NCBI GenBank assembly: GCA_020736575.1
Contig: JAGPYM010000012.1
Coordinates: 1,054,001 to 1,118,000 of the forward strand
Origin: Thelonectria olida
Taxonomy: Eukaryota; Ascomycota; Sordariomycetes; Hypocreales; Nectriaceae
Direction: 5' to 3'
DNA length: 64,000 nucleotides
Both the position numbers and the translations under genes were made by a program. This document shows, piece after piece, positions 35,662 through 48,694 of this stretch. The notes below the pieces were generated by a model. It had not been told where the DNA came from and did not search any database. It worked only from the letters and a program-made list of their open reading frames with translations. How positions within the stretch are numbered: position 1 is the stretch's first letter; each line of letters opens with the position of its first letter.

Positions 35662-36159
35662 ATGGCTGGAGGCAAACCCCGTGGTCTTAACGCTGCGCGA
35701 AAGCTGCGAACGAACCGAAAGGACCAGAAATGGGCCGATCTCGCCTACAAGAAGCGTGCGCTCGGCACTGCTTTTAAGTCCTCTCCTTTCGGTGGCTCTT
35801 CCCACGCCAAGGGAATTGTCCTCGAGAAGGTCGGTGTTGAGGCCAAGCAGCCCAACTCTGCCATCCGAAAGTGTGTCCGTGTTCAGTTGATCAAGAACGG
35901 CAAGAAGGTCACTGCCTTCGGTACGGAAAACCCAGTCCATTGCGACCGACGCGCGAGGAAATACTGACAATTTTGAACAGTCCCCAACGACGGTTGCTTG
36001 AACTTCGTGGACGAGAACGACGAGGTCCTCCTGGCTGGTTTCGGTCGCAAGGGCAAGGCCAAGGGTGATATTCCCGGTGTGCGATTCAAGGTCGTCAAGG
36101 TTTCTGGTGTCGGTCTGCTCGCTTTGTGGAAGGAGAAGAAGGAGAAGCCCCGTTCTTAA
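35662..36159 (+). CDS. RPS23: 40S ribosomal protein S23 (uS12)
   Basis: Two exons, join(35662..35920, 35981..36159), encode exactly 145 aa, the universal eukaryotic length. uS12 sits at the decoding centre of the small subunit. Visible hallmarks are the N-terminal [21 protein letters not shown], the KQPNSAIRK loop (the proline hydroxylated in many eukaryotes lies in QPNSA), [17 protein letters not shown] and the end [13 protein letters not shown]. The 60-nt intron splits the valine codon of AFVPND. A further intron probably lies in the 5' leader. The gene is convergent with COQ2, with 223 bp between stops. Confidence 0.97.
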
Positions 36160-36382
36160 AGGCAATGCTGGGGAAAGGAAACGAAGTCACATTTCGGAAC
36201 GAGGAGTCAAATCGGCTTGCTTGCATCGGTCTTACAGGTTAGGGTTCTGATATGGGAGACGAGGTCTGAAAGGAAAATAGATCAAAAGTCTTCACGAATA
36301 CCAATCTTTGTGTACACCGCGTGATGGGAGGTTAGGGAGTTGAATGTTCAAAAATTAAAATTGTATGACTTATGGTATAGTG

Positions 36383-37618
36383 TTATACATGATCTTGATC
36401 CTCGACCGACTTGCCGTTCTCTGGTTCCTCGAGGTATTTGACGGTATAATCAGCAGCTAATCCAAGACTGATGACACCGCCGGTGATCCAACAACCATTC
36501 ACGAACCACCACCAACAGTCCTTGACACTCTTCAGGTTGACCCGCTTGATCATAAGCCCGAGGGTCGCCAACGCACCTCCACAACTTCCAATGAAGAAAG
36601 CTGGTCCAGCGCCTGCTGCAGCTCCGGCCGCCGCCAGGAGCCCAACCTGAATGAAGGCCAGTCCCGTCAAGACCTGCTTGGTCTCAGCATCGTGCTTCAA
36701 GGCAATGCTCTTGATTCCAGCTTTGACGTCATCTTTGATATCCATATGAGCATAAATCATATCGTAGAGCACAGTCCATGCCACGTTGGAAGCATAGAGG
36801 AAGCCGGCGGCAGTCAAGGCTGAAGAATGCGACAGGAGATCGATTCCCAGGGCGGGAAATCCCATAATGGCACCCCATGAGAAGGTCAGACCAAGCACGA
36901 ACTGGGGATAATACGTGACTCTCTTCGCGAGAGGGTAACTTGCTACAAAGAGCAAGCTGGGAACTCCATAGAAGAGACAGGGTAGAGGAAATTGAAGCAA
37001 GATCCCGAGCCCGGCGAGAAGTTGCACTCCGGTATAGACAAGGCCTTTGAATGGGGTGATGGCACCACGCGCAATTGGTCGTAGTTTCGTCCTCGAGACA
37101 AGGGGATCCAAATTCCTATCCCACAGGTCGTTGATTGAGCATCCTGCTCCGCGCATAATTATAGCTCCCGAAAGGAACAGCAAAGATGTGCCAATGGCAG
37201 ATCCAGGAGTTGTCATTGGCATAGCCATTGGAGCTGCCATAAGAGTTGAGAAAAGACATGGAAAGAAGAGATAATAGGTTCCTGCTGGGCTGTTGATTCG
37301 GATTAACTCGGCGTAGGGAACCCATGATGCCGGAATCATCGACAAAATGCCGGTCTTTGGTGGTCGATATGAAGCTGGTGGTGGTGGTGGTATAGTGGCC
37401 TCCGGCGTTGGGGTTTCACCAACAAGCGGCAAAGACGTCTTGCTCGCTTCATGAAATCCAACCACTCGTTGGTAGCTCGGCCATGACTGGCTCAGGGATT
37501 TGGACAGCTGGAAAAGACCGGGGCGAGCGCCAATTCGCACCGGAACTCTCGTTGGCTTCACCGAGAGAGCTCGACAGTGAGCCCAGGCCGAAGCCTTAGG
37601 AAGAGAGGTGAGTCTCAT
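36383..37618 (-). CDS. COQ2: 4-hydroxybenzoate polyprenyltransferase, mitochondrial (ubiquinone synthesis)
   Basis: UbiA-family integral membrane enzyme of the inner mitochondrial membrane; it attaches the polyprenyl tail to 4-hydroxybenzoate. Single exon, 411 aa. The N-terminus (MRLTSLPKASAWAHCRALSV and on) is basic and matches a mitochondrial presequence. The first Asp-rich motif is NDLWDRNLD in GCSINDLWDRNLDPLVSRTK, and the second is DMIYAHMDIKDD; both bind Mg-diphosphate. Hydrophobic helices alternate with these through the protein (for example FYGVPSLLFVASYPL, GLAFIQVGLLAAAGAAAGAG). A Pro-rich insertion (PPPPPASYRPP) precedes the first helix. No defect was seen. It shares a 595-bp divergent promoter with the JmjC gene. 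Confidence 0.95.
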   Translation of the reverse strand: MRLTSLPKASAWAHCRALSVKPTRVPVRIGARPGLFQLSKSLSQSWPSYQRVVGFHEASKTSLPLVGETPTPEATIPPPPPASYRPPKTGILSMIPASWVPYAELIRINSPAGTYYLFFPCLFSTLMAAPMAMPMTTPGSAIGTSLLFLSGAIIMRGAGCSINDLWDRNLDPLVSRTKLRPIARGAITPFKGLVYTGVQLLAGLGILLQFPLPCLFYGVPSLLFVASYPLAKRVTYYPQFVLGLTFSWGAIMGFPALGIDLLSHSSALTAAGFLYASNVAWTVLYDMIYAHMDIKDDVKAGIKSIALKHDAETKQVLTGLAFIQVGLLAAAGAAAGAGPAFFIGSCGGALATLGLMIKRVNLKSVKDCWWWFVNGCWITGGVISLGLAADYTVKYLEEPENGKSVEDQDHV

Positions 37619-38213
37619 TGAAGAGCCAAATTCTTACACAACGTTACTGTTAAGGTCCATTGGCTTCCAGGAAAAGAATCGAGCGTTATACTTACAACTG
37701 TGCGTATCCGAGGGCGATTGCGGCCTGGTAGCTTCTCAACATAACCAGCCAACAGAATTCCCCTTTGAAACAAAACCTTTACGTGCCCTGAATCCCAAGA
37801 TTCCGGTTAACAAATGCCAAGGACGAGATCGTAGCTCAAGAATTCAGTTGAGTTTCGTCACGTGAATCGCGCACAGCTCGTGCTTCCACGAGCGACTAGC
37901 GGCGAATTCGCCACTCTTGATTGGTTTCGCATTCAACGTCACTTCGCGCGTGAGTACCTAACTTGAGTAATCAATTCAGCAACACGTTTACATCTCTGCA
38001 ACTGCCGGGAACAACCTCGCATCTTGCAAATGCACCAGCGTTAGAGCATTAGGCTGCAGAGCCTGGAGCGACTTGTTCTCGCAAGTCTCTTGGTGCACAA
38101 GTCACCTTTGCTTGACCAACCTCACGACCTCAAACCTCCCCGCCATCGCGTTTGTCCGCGTTCGTCAACCCTTGTACCGAATCGCGCGCGACGCTGTCGC
38201 CATCTTCGACGAG
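37619..38213. other. Divergent promoter of COQ2 and the JmjC gene
   Basis: 595 bp. A 40-codon open stretch precedes the chosen start at 38214 in the same frame but has no ATG. No other gene was seen. Confidence 0.5.
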
Positions 38214-41200
38214 ATGCCGACCTCACTCCACCCACAGGCGAAATTCGATCCGATATCCCCAGATCTTGACTTGTCCGGCCTAGTCGACCGAACGCCCAAT
38301 TTCAAATGGGTACAACGAGTGTCAAGGCAACAAATCAGGAGCCTTGGGCAACAAGAGTTCGAGAAGCTCGTATTGATCCATGTCATCGTGGGAGGCAAGC
38401 CTTTGGTCATTGATGGATGGGACGCGGTCCTTCCGAAACGGCTGTTCAACGTGGACTGGCTTGAGAAAACCTACGATAAAAAGCGTGAGTGCTCCCGCAT
38501 CTGCTAAACCCTCCAAAGTTGGTACTGATCGTGGGCAGAGGAAAACGTGAGAGACATTACGAGCGCGAGCGATGTTCCCATGACGACTGGTCACTATTTG
38601 CGATCGATGAAGCAGCTCACCAATCAATGGACCCCAAACAACTATCGTGATGAACGCCGCCAGCGACTCTATCTCAAGGACATCGACTGTCCACCCGAAT
38701 GGCATGATGCGCTACAAAAAGTCATTCATCCAAATCTGTTCTACCTGAACGAGAACGCCAGTGAAACGGGAGACCCGAAAACACAAGACGATATCTTTCG
38801 GGAGGAAGCTACAGCTGCCCCGGCAGGCGATCTCATGTCCAGTCTCCCAGAAGAGATGCGAGCGCAGAATTTAATGTGCTACATTGGGCACGAAGGGACC
38901 TACACTCCGGCTCATCGCGAGATGTGCGCATCATTGGGCCAAAACATTATGGTCGAGGCCTCTGGCGAAGAAGGAGGAGAGAAGGAGGGCAGCTCGGTTT
39001 GGTTCATGACTGAGAGCAAAGACCGTGAAGTCGTGCGTGAATATTTCCTTTCCATGCTCGGGCATGACATCGAAATTGAGAAGCATTTCGCCCAGGTCAA
39101 CGCTTGGAAGAAGGCGCCATTTGACGTCTATGTCGTTGAACAAAAGGTCGGCGACTTTATCCTAATTCCGCCATTAGCTGCCCATCAGGTGTGGAATCGT
39201 GGTACCAGGACGATGAAGGTGGCTTGGAATCGGACGACGGCTGAGACGCTCGAGCTCGCACTTCAAGAAGCGCTTCCCAAGGCACGGCTGGTATGTCGCG
39301 ATGAGCAATACAAGAACAAGGCGATCACCTACTTCAGCCTAAACAAGTACTATCGCCAACTACTAGAAATGGAGAAAAACGCTGAGATGTCGCAAATAAG
39401 TTTTCTTGGACTCGGTCAGGATATTATGCGAAGCTCTCCTCGAGCGAAACAATTAGCGGGCGACTTTAGAAAGCTCTTTGGTCTCTTCACAGGCATCCTT
39501 TTGGACGAAATGTTCGGCTTCAAGGAGAACGATGTCGAGTTGATTCCTTTTGACTCCAACATTACCTGCTCTTACTGTCGTTCGAACATCTTCAATCGAT
39601 TCCTGACATGCAAGCATTGCGTTCGAACCTTGGTCAACGGAGACGAAGATGCATACGACGTTTGCATGGAGTGCTACACTATGGGTCGATCGTGTGCGTG
39701 CATGTCCAACCTTCAGTGGTGCGAGCAATGGTCTTGGACCGAGCTAGTCGAGAACTATGAGGAATGGCGATCCATGGTGATCAAGAATGATGGCTTCGTG
39801 GATTTCGAGTCATCGCCACAGCCTCTTGAGGTGGCACGCCTGAGTGCTCGAAAGAAATCGGTGGCTCAGATCTGCCAAGAAGCATTGCGTCGACGCCCTT
39901 GGAAGGACATTACCAAACAGGAAAGAGAGAATACTCCGAGTGAGTCGGAGCCCGAGGGAGAAGACAAGCCTAAGAAGAGGAAGCGAAAGAAGAAGAAGAA
40001 GGGCGAGGTTCGACGATGTCACGTTTGCGCTCACAAGGACTATACCTACAAGATCCATTCGTGCACCAATCCTAGTTGTACCGAGTCATACTGCTACGGA
40101 GTTCTCTACAGAGCTTTCGACATGATGCCCCAAAAGGTGCTCGAGGATGAACAATGGCAGTGTCCAAAGTGCCTTGGAATTTGCAACTGCGGCTATTGCC
40201 GGCGTGTCGGCCACACGAATCCTTACACGCCCAAGAACACATTGTTGGGACATGACACACGACCTATCGCCGACGACCGAAGCATTGAGGCCCTCGTCGA
40301 TTTTCGTGTTCATAATCTGTCGTGGTTAAAGGCTGCTGGCGAGGAGAGTCGCAGCAAAGACAGCAAGCGAATGAAGAGACTCCGAGAACAAGCCGATAAT
40401 GCCAAGGCTCAAGATATCACCGGACAGGCTGAGGAAGGTGACACGGCTATGGACGATGAGCCTCAAACCCAGAACGGTGCTCAAAACAGTGTTAGAAACG
40501 GTGTCGAAAACCCTCTCCCCTCTCCAGCCATGGGGGGATACGGCGATCAGAGCCACGTCCTTGGCCAAAACGAGTCTTCCATGGCAGAAGTGGGTGCCGA
40601 AGGACCCTTCCCACCGTTCGCTGAAGGAATCACTGGTGCCGTTAATGACCAAGAAGCCCCTGTCGAACTGTCGCAAATGGAAGATCCCGATGCCTCTTTC
40701 TACCCTGATCTGTCGCCACTGGTCAGTCGACAACGCATTGGGATGGGGTACTATGAACAGGACGACACTCCCGACAAGATTTTGTTTGACCCCTTTCAAG
40801 CTCCCTCGGAAGAAGAGATGCGACTCCCTGAACCAGATATACCGGAGTTTGTTAAGAAATCTATCCGAGCGGCGAAGCGGAAGGCAAGACGGGAGAATGA
40901 GGATCCCGATTTTGTCGTTGGGAAATCTCACCATAAAAAGGTTTGTCTCGCTTCCGAGCCAGACTATTTGGATAGCATGGATCCCGCACTGTTTGGTGCT
41001 TTACCTTCTGCCCCTGAAGCTGTCATGAACGAACTCCCCCAAAGAGATGCGAATCAGTCGGCAAATACCGAAGCAGAGCGTGCAGAACTTTCAGAACTTT
41101 CAGAGCGTGCAGAGCTTTCAGAGCTTTCAGAACGTGCACAAGCTGCTTCGGAGAAAACTCCAGGGGAGAAAAGAACGCAGCCTCGATATGACGCAAATGA

Positions 41201-42443
41201 GCCATCTCTACGACATGCTAAACCCCGAGCATCGTATGTGGAACTCGATGTTGATCCTGAGGAATCAGAGGAAGAATATGCGCACCACACCCCGGGCTCA
41301 CCACCTGGTGAGACCGCGAGAACCCCGGGAACGGAGAAGACTGCAGTTGATCTTGCCGCTGAGGCTGTTCGAGCCTTGTTCGGAGGATCTGGGGCAGCGA
41401 GTAAAGCGGATGGATCATCTGCAGCGGCCGACACACTTCCCAAACACCCTATCAAGAGACGGGGCCGACCCCCTAAGAACGCACATTCAACAACGTCGAC
41501 TCTAGTAAGAGGTTCACTAACCGATACCGACGGATCTACACCGCGTCCTAGAGGTCGACCTCCAAAGGCTTCGAGATTGTCCTATGTCACCACAGCGGAC
41601 GACGTCGCTCCAAATGATGATAGCATCACTCAAGACGCTGGAGGTAGCAACCACCAAAGTGATGAAGAGCATGGCAAACTGGTTGAAGAGCTGGAGGCCC
41701 AGCTTGCTAGGGAGCTTGCTGATGATGCAGCTAAGACCGGCACGCCAGGGAGCCAACCACGTCGTCGAGGGCGCCCCCGTAAGTCTGGGGTCACTACGAT
41801 CGCTGCTCATACAGAAATAGTGGATCATGCCAGTGAAGAGTCTGAGGCTGCAAGGCCGGCTCCTACTACCAGTCGAGCGGCCAGGAGTGCTCGTCGATCT
41901 GACCGCTTCGAAGAAACAGCCTCAACGCCAACTGCGCAGAAGAGTGCCGATTCTGGGGGTGGTGTGCAGCTTTTATCTATGGCGGAGCGTATGGCGCTCA
42001 AGGGCAAGAAATTCAGGATTGGTACACGAAAGCCCAAAGGCAACTCCAATGGTCTCACAATAGCTCTGCCCGTAGCTTCGACTGCAACTACCAATGGAGA
42101 CGCCTCTGTAGCTGGACGGGGGCCAGGACGACCTTCTCGCCGAGCCAGCTCTAGTACTCAGCGCCATAGCGACCGGGAAGAGTCCTCTGAATCGTCAATC
42201 CCAGGAGACAACTCCAGGGGTCGCTCACCGCCAGCACCTCGAAGACATATTGGCGGGTCCACGATTGTCAGGCTTGCCGAGTCAGAAGAAGACAGTTCTG
42301 CCGAGGCTTCTGCTTCTGACTCGGACAGCGATGGGGACATTCCTGCCCGAGGTCAGACTGCCAGCCGGGGGCTTTCAGGAAGAGGACGGGGTAGAGGACG
42401 GGGCCGTGGACGAGGGCGCGGACGCGGACGCGGACGTGGATGA
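38214..42443 (+). CDS. JmjC / zf-4CXXC_R1 / AT-hook chromatin protein, DMM-1-like
   Basis: Two exons, join(38214..38484, 38539..42443), encode 1,391 aa. The start is the first in-frame ATG; the frame is open further upstream without one. The JmjC domain (about 150-330) keeps a possible iron triad: His216 and Glu218 in TPAHREMC, and His306 in PLAAHQVWN. Next comes a cysteine cluster (CSYCRSNIF, CKHC, CMEC), then a CDCA7-type zf-4CXXC_R1 zinc domain at about 583-680 (CHVCAHK, CTNPSC, CPKCLGICNCGYCRRVG). The C-terminal third has AT-hook-like GRP cores near residues 1062, 1093, 1163 and 1284 (RRGRPPK, PRGRPPK, RRGRPRK, GPGRPSR), and the end is a pure Arg-Gly repeat. In Neurospora, DMM-1 joins JmjC and this zinc domain and limits spreading of heterochromatin and DNA methylation; that role is inferred here. 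An acidic repeat lies near 41082. Confidence 0.88.
41082..41135 (+). repeat. 27-bp tandem duplication inside the JmjC gene
   Basis: Two adjacent 27-bp units (41082-41108 and 41109-41135) differ at three G/A positions and each encode AELSELSER. Each unit also contains two copies of a 9-bp half-unit. The copies keep the reading frame, and the segment lies in a disordered part of the protein. Confidence 0.85.
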
Positions 42444-43312
42444 AGAGGAGTTTGGCGATATATCCAAAGGTTTACCCACGCTAAGCACTGTTTGTGGTTA
42501 TTTGAGCTTTTTGGAGGGTCAGGGGTAATTTGGGAGCGAGGAGATGATTCGGCCCAATAAACCACCTTTGGAAGGTCGATGTTTGATGTTCTAGTTTTAT
42601 GTAGCTCGTTCAATCAAGGCCACGCTCGCATTCCCATTTTTTGGGTTCTCTATTTCGGCAAAGTACCTTATTGTTTAGAGTGTTGTAGGCTGTTACCCGA
42701 AGCCAATAATTATACGTATATGTGGTCCCTGAGGAGCATGTTTCAACTCTCAAGACATGCATCTGGTGACCTCGTGTGTTTATGTGGTGATTGAATACCA
42801 GCCAGACCAGGTGAGGGTTCTTCTGAAGAGCAAGCTAAAGCAAATTTCCGCGTGTGATTATCAAGGGGGTGCACATCTTAGGATTATGACTCGGCAGATG
42901 ACGACGCAGTCATTTGGGACTCGCTGTCACGAATAACAACTTGGAGTGTGCGCAGATGCTATGTGATACGGCCTTGGCCAAGTGATCCCGCGCGCCAGCT
43001 GCAAGACGAACAGGCTTTTCTCGAGCGTTTGAGCATGACGGCGATGACATGGAGTTTCAGTTTACGAGGTTAGTCGAAGTCTCCCAAGTCGACACATGGC
43101 CAGATGCTACAACACCAGACTCCCCACTGCCAGGGCTCTACACCGCCGTCCTAAGAGTTGGGGCAGAATATCTGGACAGCTCGTTGTTTCATTCTTCGTT
43201 AAATTAGTTGCCATCATCTCTCTTGTGAGTGGGCCAGCCGCCTTGGACTATCACTCTGCCCTGTTGGGCAGTGAAGCGTTGAGAGAACCAGTGCGAACTA
43301 TGTACGGTAGAA
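42444..43312. other. Intergenic region between convergent JmjC gene and BET4
   Basis: About 870 bp of 3' flank. ORFs up to 99 codons overlap the BET4 end and are not supported. Confidence 0.55.
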
Positions 43313-44722
43313 TCATTGGACAGGAGCACTCGATAGATCAAGCTGCTTCTCCCAATCGTTCCACCGTCCACTGCGCATGGGATCCAACTTTCTGAGCTTT
43401 CCGAGCCAGTTGACCACATCATTTCGCTCCTCGTCCTGTTGCTTCTGACCATTCAGTTGCCAGATAGCTACCGTATACTCGACCAACGCCTCATATATCC
43501 ATTTAACGTCCTGCCAATCTTCTAGTAAATCCTTAATATCGACAATCTCTCTAAGTATGTAATCCTTGCGCTCGTCCAGTGTCAAGTGTGGCGCAATCGA
43601 CGAATTACTGTCTATTTGGGCGAGATTCAGTACCAAGTATTGGTGGTAGAACCAGAGGGATTGGTCCTCGGGGTCCACGTTGAGGCACTCCCGGACTTGC
43701 TCGAGCTCTAGGAGGAGCGTTAGTTACTGGCATATGACATGTATGAAGCAGTACCGACCATCGTCAAGAAATGCTTTGCGCGAATCATCATTTGCTTTGC
43801 GCTCTTCCAAGAGTCGGGGGATCAGCTGGCTACGGTTATGCCACGCTGAGAAATTTGACAGATTGCCTTCAATCTTTGCCGTTGTGTAAGTGAATTCCGG
43901 CTCAACTAGGCTTTGACCCTCCAGCGCCGGACTCTCGAGCTGCGCGACAACGTGGCGACGATAGCCCCAAGCGTGGAAATTTCGTTGATCTTTGGTCAAC
44001 ATTTTGCCAACCAGGCCAAGCTCCTCCTCCCAGATGCGGCGGGCGGTAGCAACATTCAGCCTTTCGGTTGCTTGACGCAGGGTCCATAATCGATAATCCC
44101 ATATCCAGTAGCATTTCGGAAACTCCAAGAGAAGAGGGACGGTGAAGCCCAATTCGGCGCGAAGGATGCCCATGTCCTGTTCCGTCTTGGATGCGGCGTC
44201 TTCCTCAAGAGTTGTACCACTCTTCCCAGTTCTCGGGGGGTTGGGGACTCGCGGGGTCTCGGTCGAGCATGAAGACAATGAAGCGTCGGAAGAGGTTGTG
44301 GGAGTGTCGGTCGCTGAAGTATTCGGCAACGCCTTCGAGTGCGACGACCCATCCGATGGTTTGGACAATGAGCCAGAGATTAGACATCGCCTGCGGGCGT
44401 TCCATATTGTGTAGTATTCGGGGTTGAGACGGAGGAGCTTGGAGGTAAGCTGGAAGGTTTCCTGGTCGTATTGCTTGTGCGCGATCTGCAGTGTGCCGGT
44501 TAGGGGCGTGTTTCATGATTGGTCCTGTAGTGCAGAGGGATACTGACTCGACTCCGAATCTGATCCTCCAAAGATCGGTACTTCTCTATCTTTCCGAGGT
44601 CTTGCTGGCGCTGCTCTTCAGTTCGAAACCGCGCGGTGCGGGCTACGCCGTGCTATCGACCTTGTATCAGTCAATAATGTTCCGAGGATAGGAGTGGCGT
44701 TGTCGAAACACACACTGGTCAT
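43313..44722 (-). CDS. BET4: Rab geranylgeranyltransferase alpha subunit, with a -1 frameshift in exon 2
   Basis: With BET2 and Rab escort protein it attaches geranylgeranyl groups to Rab GTPases. Exons are complement(join(43313..43707, 43759..44485, 44548..44651, 44714..44722)). Five prenyltransferase-alpha repeats are clear: NPEYYTIWNARR, FPKCYWIWDYRLW, DQRNFHAWGYRR, NLSNFSAWHNRS and DPEDQSLWFYHQY. Exon 1 codes only Met-Thr-Ser. Exon 2 opens with HGVA, matching the conserved M(x)HG start of the family, then must change frame to read TARFRTEEQRQQDL. It is 104 nt where 105 are needed; one C is missing in the CC at about 44641-44642 (coding strand GTAGCCGCACC). An in-frame alternative (donor two bases earlier) gives MTTRRSRTARF but loses the conserved HG. 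If the missing base is supplied the protein is 411 aa. Read error or real lesion is unresolved. Confidence 0.88.
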
Positions 44723-46534
44723 CCTAACGTTGCGCGAAGGCTTCAGGATGCGAATTTGGCGATGAAGTTCGCTCAGAATGTTGTGTATTGTCACTACGAC
44801 GGGAGGCATGTGCAGTGGAAATTAAGTGGCGGGTCGACGATACGATTTGACTTTGCTGTAGGGTAGTCCGTTACCTAGATTCCAGGCATGGGCTTATTGT
44901 CATGTCGTCTGAAGTCTCACATTCTACAGCCTAATTACTGATTACGTGTGATTCGCTGGAGCAACGCAATCAATCTCGACTCGATAGTCGTCACTCCTTA
45001 GAGGTGTTGGTTGGTCTCTTCAAGGGTGTTCGGAGTATTGGCGCTGGTTCGTCACAACGGCCAAGTGCCCACCAGAGGATGGAACCCAACCACCAAATGA
45101 CCAGCTCATCACATCACACGTCGCCCCAGCAGTGTACGTAACATAGCAATTACCCAGGGTCCCTCGATCCCCCACCCTCCGACTTGGCCATAGCACCGAG
45201 ATGATCGACGTCGTCCATCGTCCCGTCTTCCTGTTCCGTTTCAAGACTCCCTGTTGTCTCGGCCCGTGGGCCGAGCATCATCCGCAGTCCAGCCCTCATG
45301 GCATGTCAACCCTGTGATGCGGGAACCACTTCTGCCATGGTGAGGACGAAGGAGTCTCATCTAGATGGCTTGTCCCCTTTGCATAGCCTTGCTTGCAGAA
45401 TCTCCCCACCACATACAGCTTCCCCTCTTGACCGCCGCCGCTGCACCCTCTTCACATGCCGGACACAACCATGTTCACTTGCAGTAATAGCCAACGTCTT
45501 TTATAATACTCGTAGGTTGCCTCCTAGTTAACCAACGGAGAATAGCTGGGTTCTTCACGTACCAAGAAGGTGCAGATCAGGCCTACATATCACATTGTGG
45601 CTTGCTCTTTGGCCCTAATGCACTCACTTAACAGCTGCGGCCTAAACAATGGCTTACATGAACGACTACTAAACCCCAAGAGCCCAGACGAATGAGGGCT
45701 TATCCTACTCGGGCATCTCCTCAGCGCCTCCGGGTCCTTGGTCGGCATGGTTGGCTGTGACTTGTAGCGCCCGGACCAAGAATCTCATGCCACCATCACG
45801 CCTCTTCGCATGCCTCCTTGTCCCGTGTGTTTAAGCGAGAGCCCCTAACGGCCCTACACTTACAACCAGAAGGTGTCACCACCTTTCGGTGATTTATCTC
45901 ATGAGTCGTTCATGCATCGCAACCGGTACGCTGGTTGGCGCAGCCTGGGAATTAAAGGGGCCCATGGCCATGGTGTCTAGAGTTTCAACTCGTGAATCCT
46001 CATAGTGCCCTCATTCACTCCTCGAATGAGGCAACTTGTTTCATTCTCCTCGGCCAGCTACCAAGCAGATCAGATAGCAGACCCATCATGCAACGTCACA
46101 GCGTAGATGTCGACGATTGTCGAGTCAAGGCTTAACCTTACCTTCGTCCCTTCGTCCCTTCGTCCCACAAAGGGCCATGAATCATGGATCGAAGGATCTC
46201 AATGGGTGGAAACATGACACAGCTGCCGTTGAGGGATGGGACGACCAACTTGACCCTGAGAAGCCCTACCGAGGCCAGTCGTAAGTTGGGGGCAAAGGCG
46301 AGAAGCCGTTTCAATGCCGTAGATGCTTTCTCATGGCTCTTGGTATAAGTATGGCCTTCCCACGGCTCTGTATGAGGACTTGAGAAGTCATCGACACGCA
46401 GTGCGCTCGCTCTTTCAACCATTCCTTTCCTTAGACTAGCCTGGTGCTAGCACTTCACATTCTCTTCACTCTCTCTTCATTCACTCCTTCAACTATCCAT
46501 TCATTCACTTCATTGTCCATCTTGCCAATCTTAC
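44723..46534. other. Long divergent promoter region of BET4 and the chitinase
   Basis: About 1.8 kb without convincing ORFs. AAAGGGGCC near 45955 contains AGGGG, the core of the stress-response element, and the right end has CTTCGTCC repeats and a CT-rich leader before the chitinase ATG. Confidence 0.5.
46142..46165. repeat. Three tandem CTTCGTCC units
   Basis: The 8-bp unit CTTCGTCC repeats three times without mismatch about 370 bp upstream of the chitinase start. Function unknown. Confidence 0.85.
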
Positions 46535-47971
<1,437 letters not shown>

Positions 47972-48694
47972 GGAGGCAGTTGATCCTGAGTCCCGGGGGC
48001 GGGGGGCGACCGAAGCGCCCTTTCGAGGGTTTTGTATATAACAACTTAGCTGGATGCTGTTTCTGTAAATATTCAATTCGATCTGAACTTAACTTGTTCT
48101 CGGTGTTGTCTCTACTTGTATCTCGCCGCGGCTTCGTAACCGACCGATTCTCCACGAGTTCGCGTGGGTTTTTATTAATGACAGGCAGGTAGAAACCTGG
48201 CTTCATGACTTCACCTTCCATGCGCCTTGCTGTCCTCATAACTGGTCTGATCTATACCAGATCGATCCTTCCTCAACACGAAATGAAACACGTGCGCCTT
48301 CTTCATGACACCAGTAAGGCTCTGCTTATTCAGTCGACGAATCTATTATCGAATCACCCAGCGTGTCTCCTTCCTCTCCACATCACCTTTCCCTCGTCCT
48401 AAAATTCTGACTCCCTAAGGCACCGTCGACAAATATTCATACAACTCATCTACTACATCTCTATATTTGGCTTTGACGTTTGGTTCCCGCCATCTATCGA
48501 TCATCAGGTCCTCGCCTTAAGGGAGTCTATCAATTTTCTTTGCCGTTCGTTCTCCCAAACCCTCCATGATACCTCAGGCCGACCTCGCCAGCAAGCCCTT
48601 GACGACCAGCCTCGCATCAGCCGTTCTATCTCTCTAAGTACTGTCATACTTCCGAGACCAAACTTCCCATCACAACCCCCCTCCCCCCCCAACC
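47972..48694. other. Intergenic region between the chitinase and the APC/C activator
   Basis: 723 bp, with 3' flank on the left and a C/T-rich leader on the right, including a C9 run just before 48695. No gene was recognised. Confidence 0.55.

Noticed and set aside
38073..38213. N-terminal extension of the JmjC protein
   Set aside because: The frame is open, but the upstream start would be TTG; the first ATG is at 38214.
43096..43395. 99-codon plus ORF with a hydrophobic segment
   Set aside because: Its 3' part is antisense to the last BET4 exon, and no independent evidence supports it.
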